From Simmondsia chinensis (taxonomy: Eukaryota > Streptophyta > Magnoliopsida > Caryophyllales > Simmondsiaceae): DNA of 64,000 nucleotides. Position numbers and translations under genes: made by a program. Of the stretch, positions 55,566 through 64,000 are shown piece by piece. Location: assembly GCA_018398585.1 (NCBI GenBank), contig JAGTTD010000005.1, positions 8,115,355-8,179,354 on the forward strand. Reading direction: 5' to 3'. The first letter of the stretch is position 1. Every line of letters starts with the position of its first letter. The notes below the pieces were generated by a model. The model saw nothing but the letters and a program-made list of their open reading frames with translations, ran no database searches and was not told the origin of the DNA.

Positions 55566-55772
55566 TATATAGGGTAGGAAACCTGTGTTATGGGAAACCT
55601 GTGTTATGGGAATTAAATAGCTAAAGATGCTATGGCCCCACATTTAGAGAGAGGCGGGAATTTTTTAAAAAATCCCTCACCCGCTCTCTTTGTGCATGTG
55701 CATGTGCATGTAGAGCCACAACATTTATAGCTGTGGAATCCCAGCAGCACAGGATTCCTACCCCATATATAA
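55566..55772. mobile_element. Foldback MITE M1, short form
   Basis: The left end (gggtaggaaacctgtgttat through ctatggccccacat) is mirrored at the right (gagccacaacatttatagctg through cacaggattcctacccc). Most of the A+T-rich centre seen in M2-M6 is absent. An 18-bp phrase near the left end is doubled. Confidence 0.75.
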
Positions 55773-55784
55773 GAATAACATACG

Positions 55785-56515
55785 CTAACAGAAGTAAGCT
55801 AATGTGTTAAAAAAAAAAATAAAAACAAAACAAGAACGTGTGCGCTAAAACATAAGCAGGCTAAGATGTTCAAAAAAAATAAAAAACAAAACAAGAATGT
55901 ACGCTTTAAAACATGCAACCTAACCCCCCGGATGACCCCCGGAAAAAAGGGGTAATCTTGAAAATGTGGTAATTTCTTTTGACCTTGCTTAAAAACGCAA
56001 TTATGGGACGATTTAGACCCAACTTGTCGTTTATGGGAGAGGCCACAGCTAGAAGCCCACCACCTTGGTTGACGCCGTCGCTGTTGATATAAATGCAAAA
56101 AAACGTAGAAATATTCACGATGTAGCCACTCTTGATGCAGAGGTTATAGATAAGGCCATCAGAAAAGGCCTCATCAGTCTGGAAACAAATAACTTGTTGT
56201 AAGAGAAAGCACAACAGCAAGCTCATGCGCATAGAGTACCTGCACTGGATAAGGCCCTAGTGGCACTGGAGCAGGCCCTAGTGCACGACGCAGCGTCACA
56301 GGATTAGGCCCCAGCACATCCGGCACCCTTGTAGGATGAGTAACAGCCACAAGATTAAGATTCTTTGAATTTTTCTGTTATGAATTGTATGTGAGTTAGG
56401 TTTGAATATAGTTATAATGGGTGGATATTATGATACAATTAGAACTCACTATTATTTCGACTGAGTTATAAATAAAATAGCGTGCCGATTTTATTGAGAT
56501 GCGTGTGTGTGTTTG
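55785..56515 (+). repeat. Array unit A4
   Basis: The opening phrase is doubled (aagaacgtgtgcgctaaaac near 55832 and aagaatgtacgctttaaaac near 55890). The landmark reads aattatgggacg. The Ala/Gln-rich part carries stops, and the shared tail ends the unit. Confidence 0.7.
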
Positions 56516-56518
56516 CAT

Positions 56519-57110
56519 ATAGGGTAGAGATCCTTAGTTGTAGGGATTCTAAAACAAAAAATGTTGTGGCCCCACAAGAGCAGAAAAAAAGAGAAGATTT
56601 TTTTTAAATTTTGAAAGTTAATTATTTTTGAAATTATTAAATATAAATTATTTATATTATAATTTTAATAAATAAATTTATATTTTAACTATCTATTAAT
56701 TAATTATCTGTTAAATTTTAGTCGTCATTGATGTTTTCAACAAAATTTTAAGTTAAATTTTTATTAAAAATATCAAATGATAACAAAAATTTAAAAGATA
56801 TCTAAGTAATAAATAGTCAAACTACTAATTTTATATGAAAATTATTTTACATAAATTTAATAATTTTTAAAATAATTAAATTTTATCTCTGTAGTCAAAA
56901 TACAAATTTATATATATACATACATACATATATATAAATTATTTTATATAAATTTAATAATTTTTATATTATTTCAAAATAATTAAATTTTAGAAAATTT
57001 TAAAATAAAAAATTTCTCACGCTCTCTATCCCTCTCTCTACGTGTGTGTGCATCTGGGGGCACAACATTTTTAGCTGTGCATCTAGTGCATCTAAGAAGT
57101 CCTCACCCTC
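56519..57110. mobile_element. Foldback MITE M2
   Basis: The left end gggtagagatcc through tgttgtggccccaca is mirrored by gggggcacaacatttttagctg near 57056-57078. The centre is A+T-rich with inverted symmetry. The right end is eroded. Confidence 0.7.
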
Positions 57111-57127
57111 AGGTAGGGGGCACTCGA

Positions 57128-57227
57128 AAATAGCATCTTTTCAGGGATAATACCATGAAGGGGAAAGGCTGTGTACAATCGCCCCACCAGGCCCTACTTA
57201 GGCAGGAGCGCTTGGGGCACTGGGTAT
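57128..57227 (+). mobile_element. RTE/Au-type 3' tail fragment at the start of A5
   Basis: The block aaggggaaaggctgtgtaca through aggagcgcttggggcactgg is the RTE terminal block. It replaces the normal opening of unit A5 and ends about 15 bases before the A sequence starts. Confidence 0.8.
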
Positions 57228-57237
57228 ATTGCATATT

Positions 57238-57745
57238 GTATTGCTTAAAAATGTGATTATAGGGCAATTTAGACCCAACTTGTTGTTTCTGGGAGAGGCC
57301 GTGGCAACGGAGCCCACCACCTTTGGTTATAGAAGTATCCACAATATAACCACTATTGATGTAGAGGTTAGGCCTTTAGGGAAAGCCTCATCAATTTGGA
57401 AACAAATAACAAGGTAAAACCAAAAGTGCAATAGCAGGCGCAAGCGCACGGAACACCTGCATTGGAGGAGGTCCTAGCGCACAGGGCGCTGGCACTGGCA
57501 CCGGAGCAAGCCCAAGAGCATGACGCAACGGCACGGGAGCAAGCCCCAGTGCATAGAGCACTCGTGCTGGATGAGGAGCAGCCACAATATCAAGATTTTT
57601 TGGATTTTTCTGTTATGAATTGTATGTAAGTTAGGTTTTTTTAATGTAGTTATAAAGGGTAGATATTATAATACAATTAAAACTTCTTATTATTTCGACA
57701 GTGTTATAATTAAAATAACGTGCCAATTTTATTGAAATATGAGTG
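57238..57745 (+). repeat. Array unit A5, left end missing
   Basis: It starts inside the unit at ttgcttaaaaatgtgattat and keeps LLKNVIIGQFRPNLLFLGEA. It lacks part of the segment encoding VDIN-like residues, then continues through the Ala/Gln-rich part to the shared tail. Confidence 0.7.
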
Positions 57746-57756
57746 TGTGTGTGTGT

Positions 57757-58355
57757 ATATATAGGGTAGGGATCCTGTGCTATGGGGATTCCACAGCTAA
57801 AAATGTTGTAGCCCTACATGCTCAGAGAGAAACAGAAAGGGGGTGTTTTTTTTTTTTTAAATTTAATTATTTTTGAAATTATGAAATTTAAGTTATTTAA
57901 ATAAAATAATTTTCATATAAAAATTAGTATTTTGACTATTTATTACTTAGATATCTATTAAATTTTAGTTCTCATTTGTATATCTCTCAAATTTTAGGTG
58001 TCATTTGATGTTTTTAACAAAAAATATATATTTTTTTAAAATATCAAATGACAACTAAAATTTAATAGATATCTAAATAATAAATAGTCAAAATACTAAT
58101 TTTTATATGAAAATTATTTTATATAAATTTTATAATTTTTAAAATAATTATATTTTATCTGTAATCAAAATATAAATTTATATATATAAACTATTTAGTA
58201 TAAATTTAATAATTTTTATATAATTTTAAAATAATTAAATTTAAAATATATTTAAATTAAAAAAATTTCCCACCTTGTCTCTCTCTCTGTGTATATGTTC
58301 ATGTGGGGCCACAACATTTTTATCTGTGAAATCTCCACAGCACAGTATATATATA
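57757..58355. mobile_element. Foldback MITE M3, full form
   Basis: The left end gggtagggatcctgtgctat through tgtggttgtagccctacatg-like sequence is mirrored at 58300-58350 (catgtggggccacaacattt, then ctccacagcacag). The inner arms, including tcatttgatgttttt and its complement aatatcaaatgacaac, continue the symmetry. The element has hardly any loop. Confidence 0.8.
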
Positions 58356-58364
58356 GAAACAATG

Positions 58365-58768
58365 TACGCTAACAGAAGTAAGCTAAGGTGTTCCAAAAAA
58401 AAAAAAAACAAAACAAGAATGCGCGCGCTAAAACATGCAAACTAAAACAGAAGCAAATTAAATTGTTCAAATAAAAAATAAAAACAAAATAAGAACGTGC
58501 GCGCTAAAACATGCAAGCTAACCCCCCCACCCCCATACGACCCACAGGAAAAACGGGTAATCTTGAAAATACAGTAATTTCTGTTGACTTGCTTAAAAAC
58601 GTGATTATAGGGCGATTTAGACCCAACTTGTCGTTTATGAGAGAGGCCGCTACTACGGAGCCCACCCCCTTGATTGACGCCAGTACCGTTGATATAAATG
58701 CAAAAAAAGATAGGAGTATCCACGATATAACCAATGTTGATGCAAAGGTTATAGATGAGGCCTTCAGT
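58365..58768 (+). repeat. Array unit A6, left part
   Basis: The opening phrase occurs twice (about 58370-58440 and 58447-58515). The frame 58511 onward reads NLENTVISVDLLKNVIIGRF, REAATTEPTPLIDASTVDIN and HDITNVDAKVIDEAF, intact up to the inserted MITE. Confidence 0.75.
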
Positions 58769-59372
58769 AGGGGTGTAAACGACCAGAGCGTTCGATGAAC
58801 TACTCGTGTTCGAAATCAATTATGGCTCGTTCGTGTTCATTAGGAGAGCTCGATAGCTTATCAAGCCGAGTTTGAACAGGCTCGATAGGCTTAATGAGTC
58901 GAGTTCGAGCAGGGGGTGCTTGGCTCGCTAAAGTTCATGAACAGTTTGATAAAAGCAGGATAAGAGCTCGTTAAGGGGCTCGATATCAACTCGTTAAGGG
59001 CTCGTTATGAGCTCGATAACAGTTGGTATCAGTTAAAAATATTTCAATATTAACTTAAAAAGCTCGGCTCGTTAATGAGCTCGGCTATTGCAAGCTTGGC
59101 TCGGTTTTAAACTCGATTGGGCTCGATAACAAGCTTGACTCGACTCGATAACAAGCTTGACTCTACTCGATAACAAGCTCAACTCGGCTCGATAAGCCTA
59201 ACAAGTCGAGCCAAGCCGAGTACTGAACACACTATATTCTTATCGAACCGAGTTCAAACAAGGGTTAGAAATGCTTGATAAGAGCTCGGCTCGAACTTGA
59301 GCTCGATAAGCCTTATCGAACTCAAGCTCGAACAAGGGGGTGCTCGGCTCGGCTCAGCTCATTTACACCCCT
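58769..59372. mobile_element. agctcg-rich MITE (hAT-like) inserted in unit A6
   Basis: The ends AGGGGTGTAAA (58769) and TTTACACCCCT (59372) are inverted repeats. The inside is made of short, irregular gagctcgataacaagcttg-type phrases. The host frame is interrupted in the middle of the EAF codons and resumes in GEGLSSLETNNKLKEKAQ after the element. A duplicated cttcag/cttcgg at the borders may be the target duplication, with one mismatch. I assign hAT only tentatively. Confidence 0.75.
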
Positions 59373-59735
59373 TCGGAGAAGGCCTCAGCAGTCTAGAAAC
59401 GAACAACAAGTTGAAAGAGAAAGCACAACAACAAGCGCACAGAGCACCTGCACTGGAGAAGGCCCCAGTGCACAGGGTGCTTGCACTGGCACCGGAGCAG
59501 GCCCTAATGTATGACACAGTGGCATAGGAGTAGGCCCCAGCACATAGGGCACCCGCGCAAGATGAGAAGCAGCCATAAGATTAAGATTCTTTGGATTTTC
59601 TTGTTGTGAATTGTATGTGAGTTACGTTTTGAATGTAGTTATAATGGGCAAATATTATAATACAATTAGAACTCACTATTATTTCGACTGGGTTATAAAT
59701 AAAATAACGTGCCAAATTTATTGAGAGATGTGTGT
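59373..59735 (+). repeat. Array unit A6, right part
   Basis: The frame continues LKEKAQQQAHRAPALEKAP and APEQALMYDTVA, then a TAG at 59525-59527. The shared tail ends the unit. Confidence 0.75.
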
Positions 59736-59740
59736 GTGTC

Positions 59741-60247
59741 TATATATAGGGCAGAGATCCTATGCTGTGGGGATTCTAAAACTAAAAATGTTGTGGCCCC
59801 ACATGTGCTGAGAGAGAGAGTAGTACTTTTTTTTTAATTTTAAAATTTAATTTCAAATTTAATAATTTTGAAAATTATTAAATTTAAGTCTATATAAAAT
59901 AGTTCAAATATATAAATTAGTATTTTGACTATTTATTACTTAGATGTCTGTTAAATTTTAGGTGTGATTTGAATATCTCTCAACTTTTTGTTGTCATTTT
60001 ATGTTTTCATCAAAAATTAAATTTTTGGTTAAAACATCAAATGACAACTAAAATTTAACAGATTCGAAGTAATAAATAGTCAAAATACTAATTTTTATAT
60101 GAGAATTATTTTATATAAATTTAATAATTTTTAAAATAAAAAAATTCTCCATATTGTCACTCTCTCTCCCTCTGTGTTCATGTGGAACCACAACATTTTT
60201 AGCTGAGAAATTCTCACAACACAAGATCCCTATCCTATATATATATA
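59741..60247. mobile_element. Foldback MITE M4
   Basis: It has the same ends as M3 (gggcagagatcctatgctgt at left, cacaagatccctatcctata at right) and A+T-rich complementary arms. Confidence 0.8.
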
Positions 60248-60956
60248 GGAACAATGCACGGTAACAGAAGTAAGTTAAGGTGTTAAAAAAACCAAAAATG
60301 AAACAAGAATGTGCGCGCTAAAACGTACAAACTAAAACAGAAGCAAGTTAAGGTGTTCAAATAAAAAATAAAAACTAAACAAGAACGTGCGTGCTAAAAC
60401 ATGCAAGCTAACCCCCCCCCCCCCCCCCCCTCCCCTCTCCTACGACCCACAGGAAAAATGTGCAATCTTGAAAATGTGTTAATTTTCTGTTGACTTGCTT
60501 AAAAATGCAATTATTGGGCGATTTAGACCCAACTTGCTGTTTCTAGAAGAGGCCGCGACCACAGAGCCCACAGCCATGGTTGACACCGGTGCCGTTGATG
60601 TAAATCTGAAGAAACGTAGAAGTATCCACGGTGTAACCACAATTGATGCAGAGGTTATAGATGAAAGTTAAAGCACAACAGTAGGCGCAAGCGCACAAAG
60701 CAGCAGCACTGGAGGAGGCCATAGCACTGTCCCTAGTGCACGACGCAACGGTACAGGAGCAAACCCCAGCACATAGAGCACCCGTGCAAGATGGGAAGCA
60801 ACCACAAGATCAAGATTTTTTGGATTTTTCTATTATGAATTGTATTTGAGTTAGGTATTTGAATGTAGTTATAAAGAGTAGATATTATAATACAATTAAA
60901 ATTTTCTATTATTTCAACTTAGTTATAATTAAAATAACGTGCCAATTTTATAGAGA
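60248..60956 (+). repeat. Array unit A7
   Basis: The opening phrase is doubled, then comes a long C run (60412-60430). After the segment encoding VIDE the sequence jumps straight to aaagcacaac; the stretch encoding the EAF...NNKLK region is deleted. A8 has the same deletion. Confidence 0.72.
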
Positions 60957-60982
60957 AGTGTGTGTGTGTGTGTGTGTGTGTA
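60957..60982. repeat. (GT)n microsatellite
   Basis: GT run between the shared tail of A7 and MITE M5. Comparable GT runs occur at 57744, 59730 and 62831. Confidence 0.9.
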
Positions 60983-61784
60983 TATAGGGTAGGGAACCTT
61001 TGCTAAGGGAATTCCACAGCTAAAAATGCTGTGGCCCCACATGCACAGAGAGAGACCGGAGGGGGGCTTTTTTATTTTTTTTTAATTTTAAAATTTAATT
61101 ATTTTTAAAATTATAAAATTTAAGTTATTTGTATAATGTAATTTTCATATAAAATTAGTATTTTAACTATTTATTACTTAGAGATATCTATTAAATTTCA
61201 GTTGTCATTTGAATATCGCTCAAATTTTAGTTGTCATTAGATGTTTTCAACAAAAATTATATTAATGGTGAAAACATCAAATGACAACTAATATTTGAGC
61301 AATATCTAAGTAATACAACAATAACAACAACAAACCCAGTGCCTCCAAGGCTCCCGCAAAAACAGGGTCTGGTGGGATATATGTACGCAGCCTTCCCCCT
61401 CCAGGGGGCTACCCTGAAGAGAGGCTATTTCCGAGGACCCCCAGCCTGAGAAGCTGTTCTGAGGACCCCCGGCAATATCTAAGTAATAAATAATCAAAAT
61501 ATTAATTTTTATATGAAAATTATTTTATATAAATTTAATAATTTTTAGAATTATAAAAATTTATCACTCTAATCAAAATAAAAATTTATATATATAAATT
61601 ATTTCACATAAATTTAATAATTTTTATATAATTTTAAAATAATTAAAATTTTAAAAAATTTTAAAAAAAATTGCCCACACACACACACACTCTCTCTCTC
61701 TCTCTCTCTGTGTGTTTATGTGGGGCCACAACATTTTTAGCCGTTAAATCCCCATAGCACAGGAACCCTGTTTTATATATATAT
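60981..61784. mobile_element. Foldback MITE M5 with an inserted RTE fragment
   Basis: The ends match M3 and M4. The arms are interrupted at 61316-61471 by a minus-strand RTE tail. After removing it and one duplication copy, the length is similar to the other full forms. Confidence 0.8.
61316..61471 (-). mobile_element. 5'-truncated RTE (or Au SINE) insertion with 17-bp target duplication
   Basis: Read on the minus strand it ends ...CACTGGGTTTGTTGTTGTTA with a TTG-type tail. GCAATATCTAAGTAATA occurs directly on both sides (61299-61315 and 61472-61488). It is the clearest single retroposition event in the window. Confidence 0.9.
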
Positions 61785-61785
61785 G

Positions 61786-62006
61786 GTGAATATCAAATGA
61801 TAGCATTTGACTATTATGATACATGAGAGCTTAAATCTCAGCCAATGAATTCAAAATGAAAGGTTGAGATTGCACATATAAAGAGGAGGAGAAAGAGAGA
61901 GTTTTTAGAGCATTTTTATATGTGCAATCTTAGCTCTTCATTTTGAATTCAATGGCTGAGATTTAAGCTCTCATATCTCACCATAGTCAAATGCTCTCAT
62001 TTGATA
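61786..62006. mobile_element. Foldback MITE of about 220 bp
   Basis: The left arm (atatcaaatgatagcatttg, then gagagcttaaatctcagcca) is mirrored by the right arm (ggctgagatttaagctctca, then caaatgctctcatttgatat). A short purine-rich loop lies near 61875-61910. No coding capacity. Confidence 0.82.
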
Positions 62007-62009
62007 TAT

Positions 62010-62835
62010 ATATAAGAACAACACACGTTAACAGAAAAAAGCTAAGGTGTTCAAAAAAAGAAAAACAAAACAAGAATACGTGCGTTAAAACAAGCAAACT
62101 AAAACGTAAGGAGGCTAAGGTGTTCAATAAAAAATAAATACAAAAGAAGAACGTGCGCACTAAAACATGCAAGCTAACCCCTTTCCTGTGCTTCCTTCTA
62201 GCCTACCATTGCTCGGGATTGATTGTTTCCCTTAGAGTTAGGTACATGGGTGATCGCTCGCTTCCTCCCCATCGTCGTCTATTAAGGAGAATTCGCTGAA
62301 TATCTGACCCAGAGGAAAAAATGGTTAATCTTGAAAATGTGGTAATTTATGTTGACTTGCTTAAAAACACGATTATAGGGCGATTTAGACCGAACCTGCT
62401 GTTTCTATAAGAGGCCACGGCCACGGAGCCCACCGCCTTGGTTGATGCTGATGCCGTTGATATAAATATGAAAAAATGTAGAAGTATCCACGATGTAACC
62501 ACTATTGATGTAGAGATTATAGATGAAAGCGAAAGCACAATAGCAGGCACAAGCGCATAGAGCACCTGCACCAGACGAGGCCCCAGCGCACAGTACAGTG
62601 GCATTGGCGCCAGCGCAGGCCCTAGTGCACGACGCAACGGCACTGGAGCAAACCCTAGCACATACAGCACCCGCGCAAGATGAGAAGCAGCCATAAGATT
62701 AAGATTTTTTTGAGTTTTCTCTATTACGAATTGTATTTGAGTTAGGTTTTTGAATGTAGTTATAATAAGTAGAAACCCCTTATTATTTCAACTTGGTTAT
62801 AATTAAAATAACGTGCCAATTTTATAGTAATGTGT
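62010..62835 (+). repeat. Array unit A8
   Basis: The doubled opening phrase is followed by about 110 bp not seen in other units (about 62180-62305). The conserved frame, with a stop after RPNLLFL, continues to VDVEIIDES, where the A7-type deletion occurs. The shared tail is slightly shortened. Confidence 0.72.
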
Positions 62836-62854
62836 GTGTGTGTGTCTGTGTGTG

Positions 62855-63454
62855 TATATAGGGTAGGGATCCTGTGCTATGGGAATTCCACGGCTAAAAA
62901 TGCGGTGGCCCCACATACGCAGAGAGAGACAGAAGGGGGGAAATTTTTTTTTTTTTTTTTAAATTTAATTATTTTTAAAATTATAAAATTTAAGTTATTT
63001 ATATAATGTAATTTTCATATAAAAATTAGTATTTTAACTATTTATTACTTAGATATCTGTTAAATTTTAGTTGTCAATTGAATATCGCTCAAATTTTAGT
63101 TGCGATTAGATGTTTTCAACAAAAATTATATTTATGGTGCGAACATCAAATGACAACTAAAATTTGAGTGATATCTAAGTAATAAATAGTCAAAATATTA
63201 AGTTTTATAAGAAAATTATTTTATATAAGTTTAATAATTTTTAAAATAATTAAATCTTATCTCTCTAATCAAAATAAAAATTTATGTATATAAATTATTT
63301 CACATAAATTTAATAATTTTTATATAATTTTAAAATAATTAAATTATAAAAAAATTTACAAAAATTGCCCACACTCTCACTCACTCTCTCTCTCTCTGTT
63401 TAAGTAGAGCCACAGCATTTTTAGATGTGAAATTCCCATAGCACAGAAACCCTG
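62855..63454. mobile_element. Foldback MITE M6
   Basis: The left end gggtagggatcctgtgctat and right end gaaattcccatagcacagaa have the same inverted design as M3-M5. Confidence 0.8.
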
Positions 63455-63540
63455 CACACTAATAGAAGCAAGCTAAAATGTTAAAAAAAAAAAAAGAAGA
63501 AGAAGAACGCGTGCGGTGAAACATACAAGCGAACCAAAAC
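63455..63540 (+). repeat. Array unit A9, only the opening phrase
   Basis: The bases aatagaagcaagctaaaatg through cgtgcggtgaaacatacaag correspond to the start of the A units. The unit is then replaced by a gypsy gag sequence. Confidence 0.6.
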
Positions 63541-64000
63541 ACTACTGAGCCATTGGCTTGGGAGGAGTTTAAGGAAATCTTTTACAACCAGTTTTTTCCC
63601 GAAACATTTAGAATGGAAAAAGAGAATGAGTTTTATGGGCTGAGACAAGGGGAGCAAATGTCAGTGTTGCAGTATGCCAACAAGTTTCATGAATAGGGGT
63701 GTTTGTGTCCAAGCATTACGGAATCTGAGAAGAGTAAGGCAAATAATTTGAAAGGAGATTGCTTCCTCGTATTAGGAGGCGTTTGTCAAGTGTAATATTT
63801 AAGAAATACAAGGCGGGTACTTGAACATGCTTTGAAAGCTAAAGTAGATTTGAAGTTAGATGAGCAAGAATACTCTACCAAGAAGAGGTCATCTAATGGC
63901 AAGTTTCAGGGTGGAAAGCCTAACCGATCCGGCGGCAATGACAATAAGTTCAATAAGAAGAATCCAGAGGTTCTAGCACTGGACTTAGAAACTGTGACCA
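63541..64000 (+). pseudogene. Ty3/gypsy gag, partial, continues beyond the window
   Basis: The frame reads EPLAWEEFKEIFYNQFFPET and EFYGLRQGEQMSVLQYANKF, the conserved core of the Retrotrans_gag family (plant chromovirus-type gag). It is followed by a TAG near 63694, a further stop near 63795, and a basic Lys/Asn/Gly-rich stretch. The gag N-terminus and any LTR are missing on the left because the sequence joins array unit A9. The pol part would lie to the right of the window. Confidence 0.75.

Larger units (their letters stand above)
51660..63540 (+). repeat. Tandem array of an unrecognised repeat (units A and B) interleaved with a foldback MITE
   Basis: The landmark phrase gattatagggcgatttagac or a variant occurs at about 51833, 53650, 55036, 55999, 57255, 58604, 60509 and 62371. 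Spacing is about 1.3 kb in the right half once obvious later insertions are removed. The order is A1 B1 B2 A2 B3 A3 M1 A4 M2 A5 M3 A6 M4 A7 M5 A8 M6 A9. A and B share a 3' tail (tagaactcactattatttcg through aaaataacgtgccaatttta) followed by GT or TA microsatellite. I do not recognise the family. Confidence 0.8.

Overview
The window is repeat-dense nuclear DNA from a flowering plant, probably a eudicot, although nothing here fixes the species. I see no intact host gene, no rRNA or tRNA gene and no bacterial-type feature. Almost every coding signal is a broken transposable-element protein: Ty1/copia gag and pol, RTE-clade LINE endonuclease and reverse transcriptase, Mutator transposase and Ty3/gypsy gag. 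Long A+T-rich spacers, microsatellites and foldback elements fill the rest.

Layout. 1-3162: 5'-truncated RTE LINE lying inside the 5' LTR of another element. 3163-11079: a copia-derived LTR element without open reading frames, whose body holds a 2.6-kb tandem duplication. 11471-27643: a decayed copia element (copia A) whose 3' LTR was split by a large Sirevirus-type copia (17354-27620, 5-bp target duplication). That Sirevirus carries gag, pol and an additional env-position reading frame. 27644-30882: an LTR-like segment with degenerate repeats, joined to a 5' copia fragment on the minus strand (copia F). 31300-33718: dead Mutator-like transposase (minus). 37418-38595: a 1.16-kb foldback element. 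38919-41516: internally deleted copia C. 41517-43725: 5' part of a RE1-like copia D (minus). 44100-47582: highly decayed copia E. 47988-48545: MULE-type MITE. 49640-51595: degenerate dispersed elements, a perfect AAT/ATT hairpin and another foldback family. 51660-63540: a tandem array of an unrecognised repeat (units A and B) interleaved with a foldback MITE. 63540-64000: start of a Ty3/gypsy gag.

The most unusual signals are these. (1) In two related LTR elements, 12-15 bases at the primer-binding position are perfectly complementary to a segment inside their own LTR, which suggests self-priming or a long-range RNA structure instead of tRNA priming. (2) A 16-bp palindrome, TGTGTGTCGACACACA, is repeated in the LTRs of three elements and again upstream of the Sirevirus env-position frame. 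Its decay is concentrated at the central CpG. (3) The region upstream of that env-position frame looks like an internal plant promoter and leader. (4) The A/B/MITE tandem array encodes a recurring Ala/Gln/Pro-rich frame of unknown identity.

Nothing in the window looks currently functional at the protein level. Stops, frameshifts and deletions occur in every element. The main interest is nested insertion history and non-coding structure. All calls rest on reading the sequence; no database search was run.
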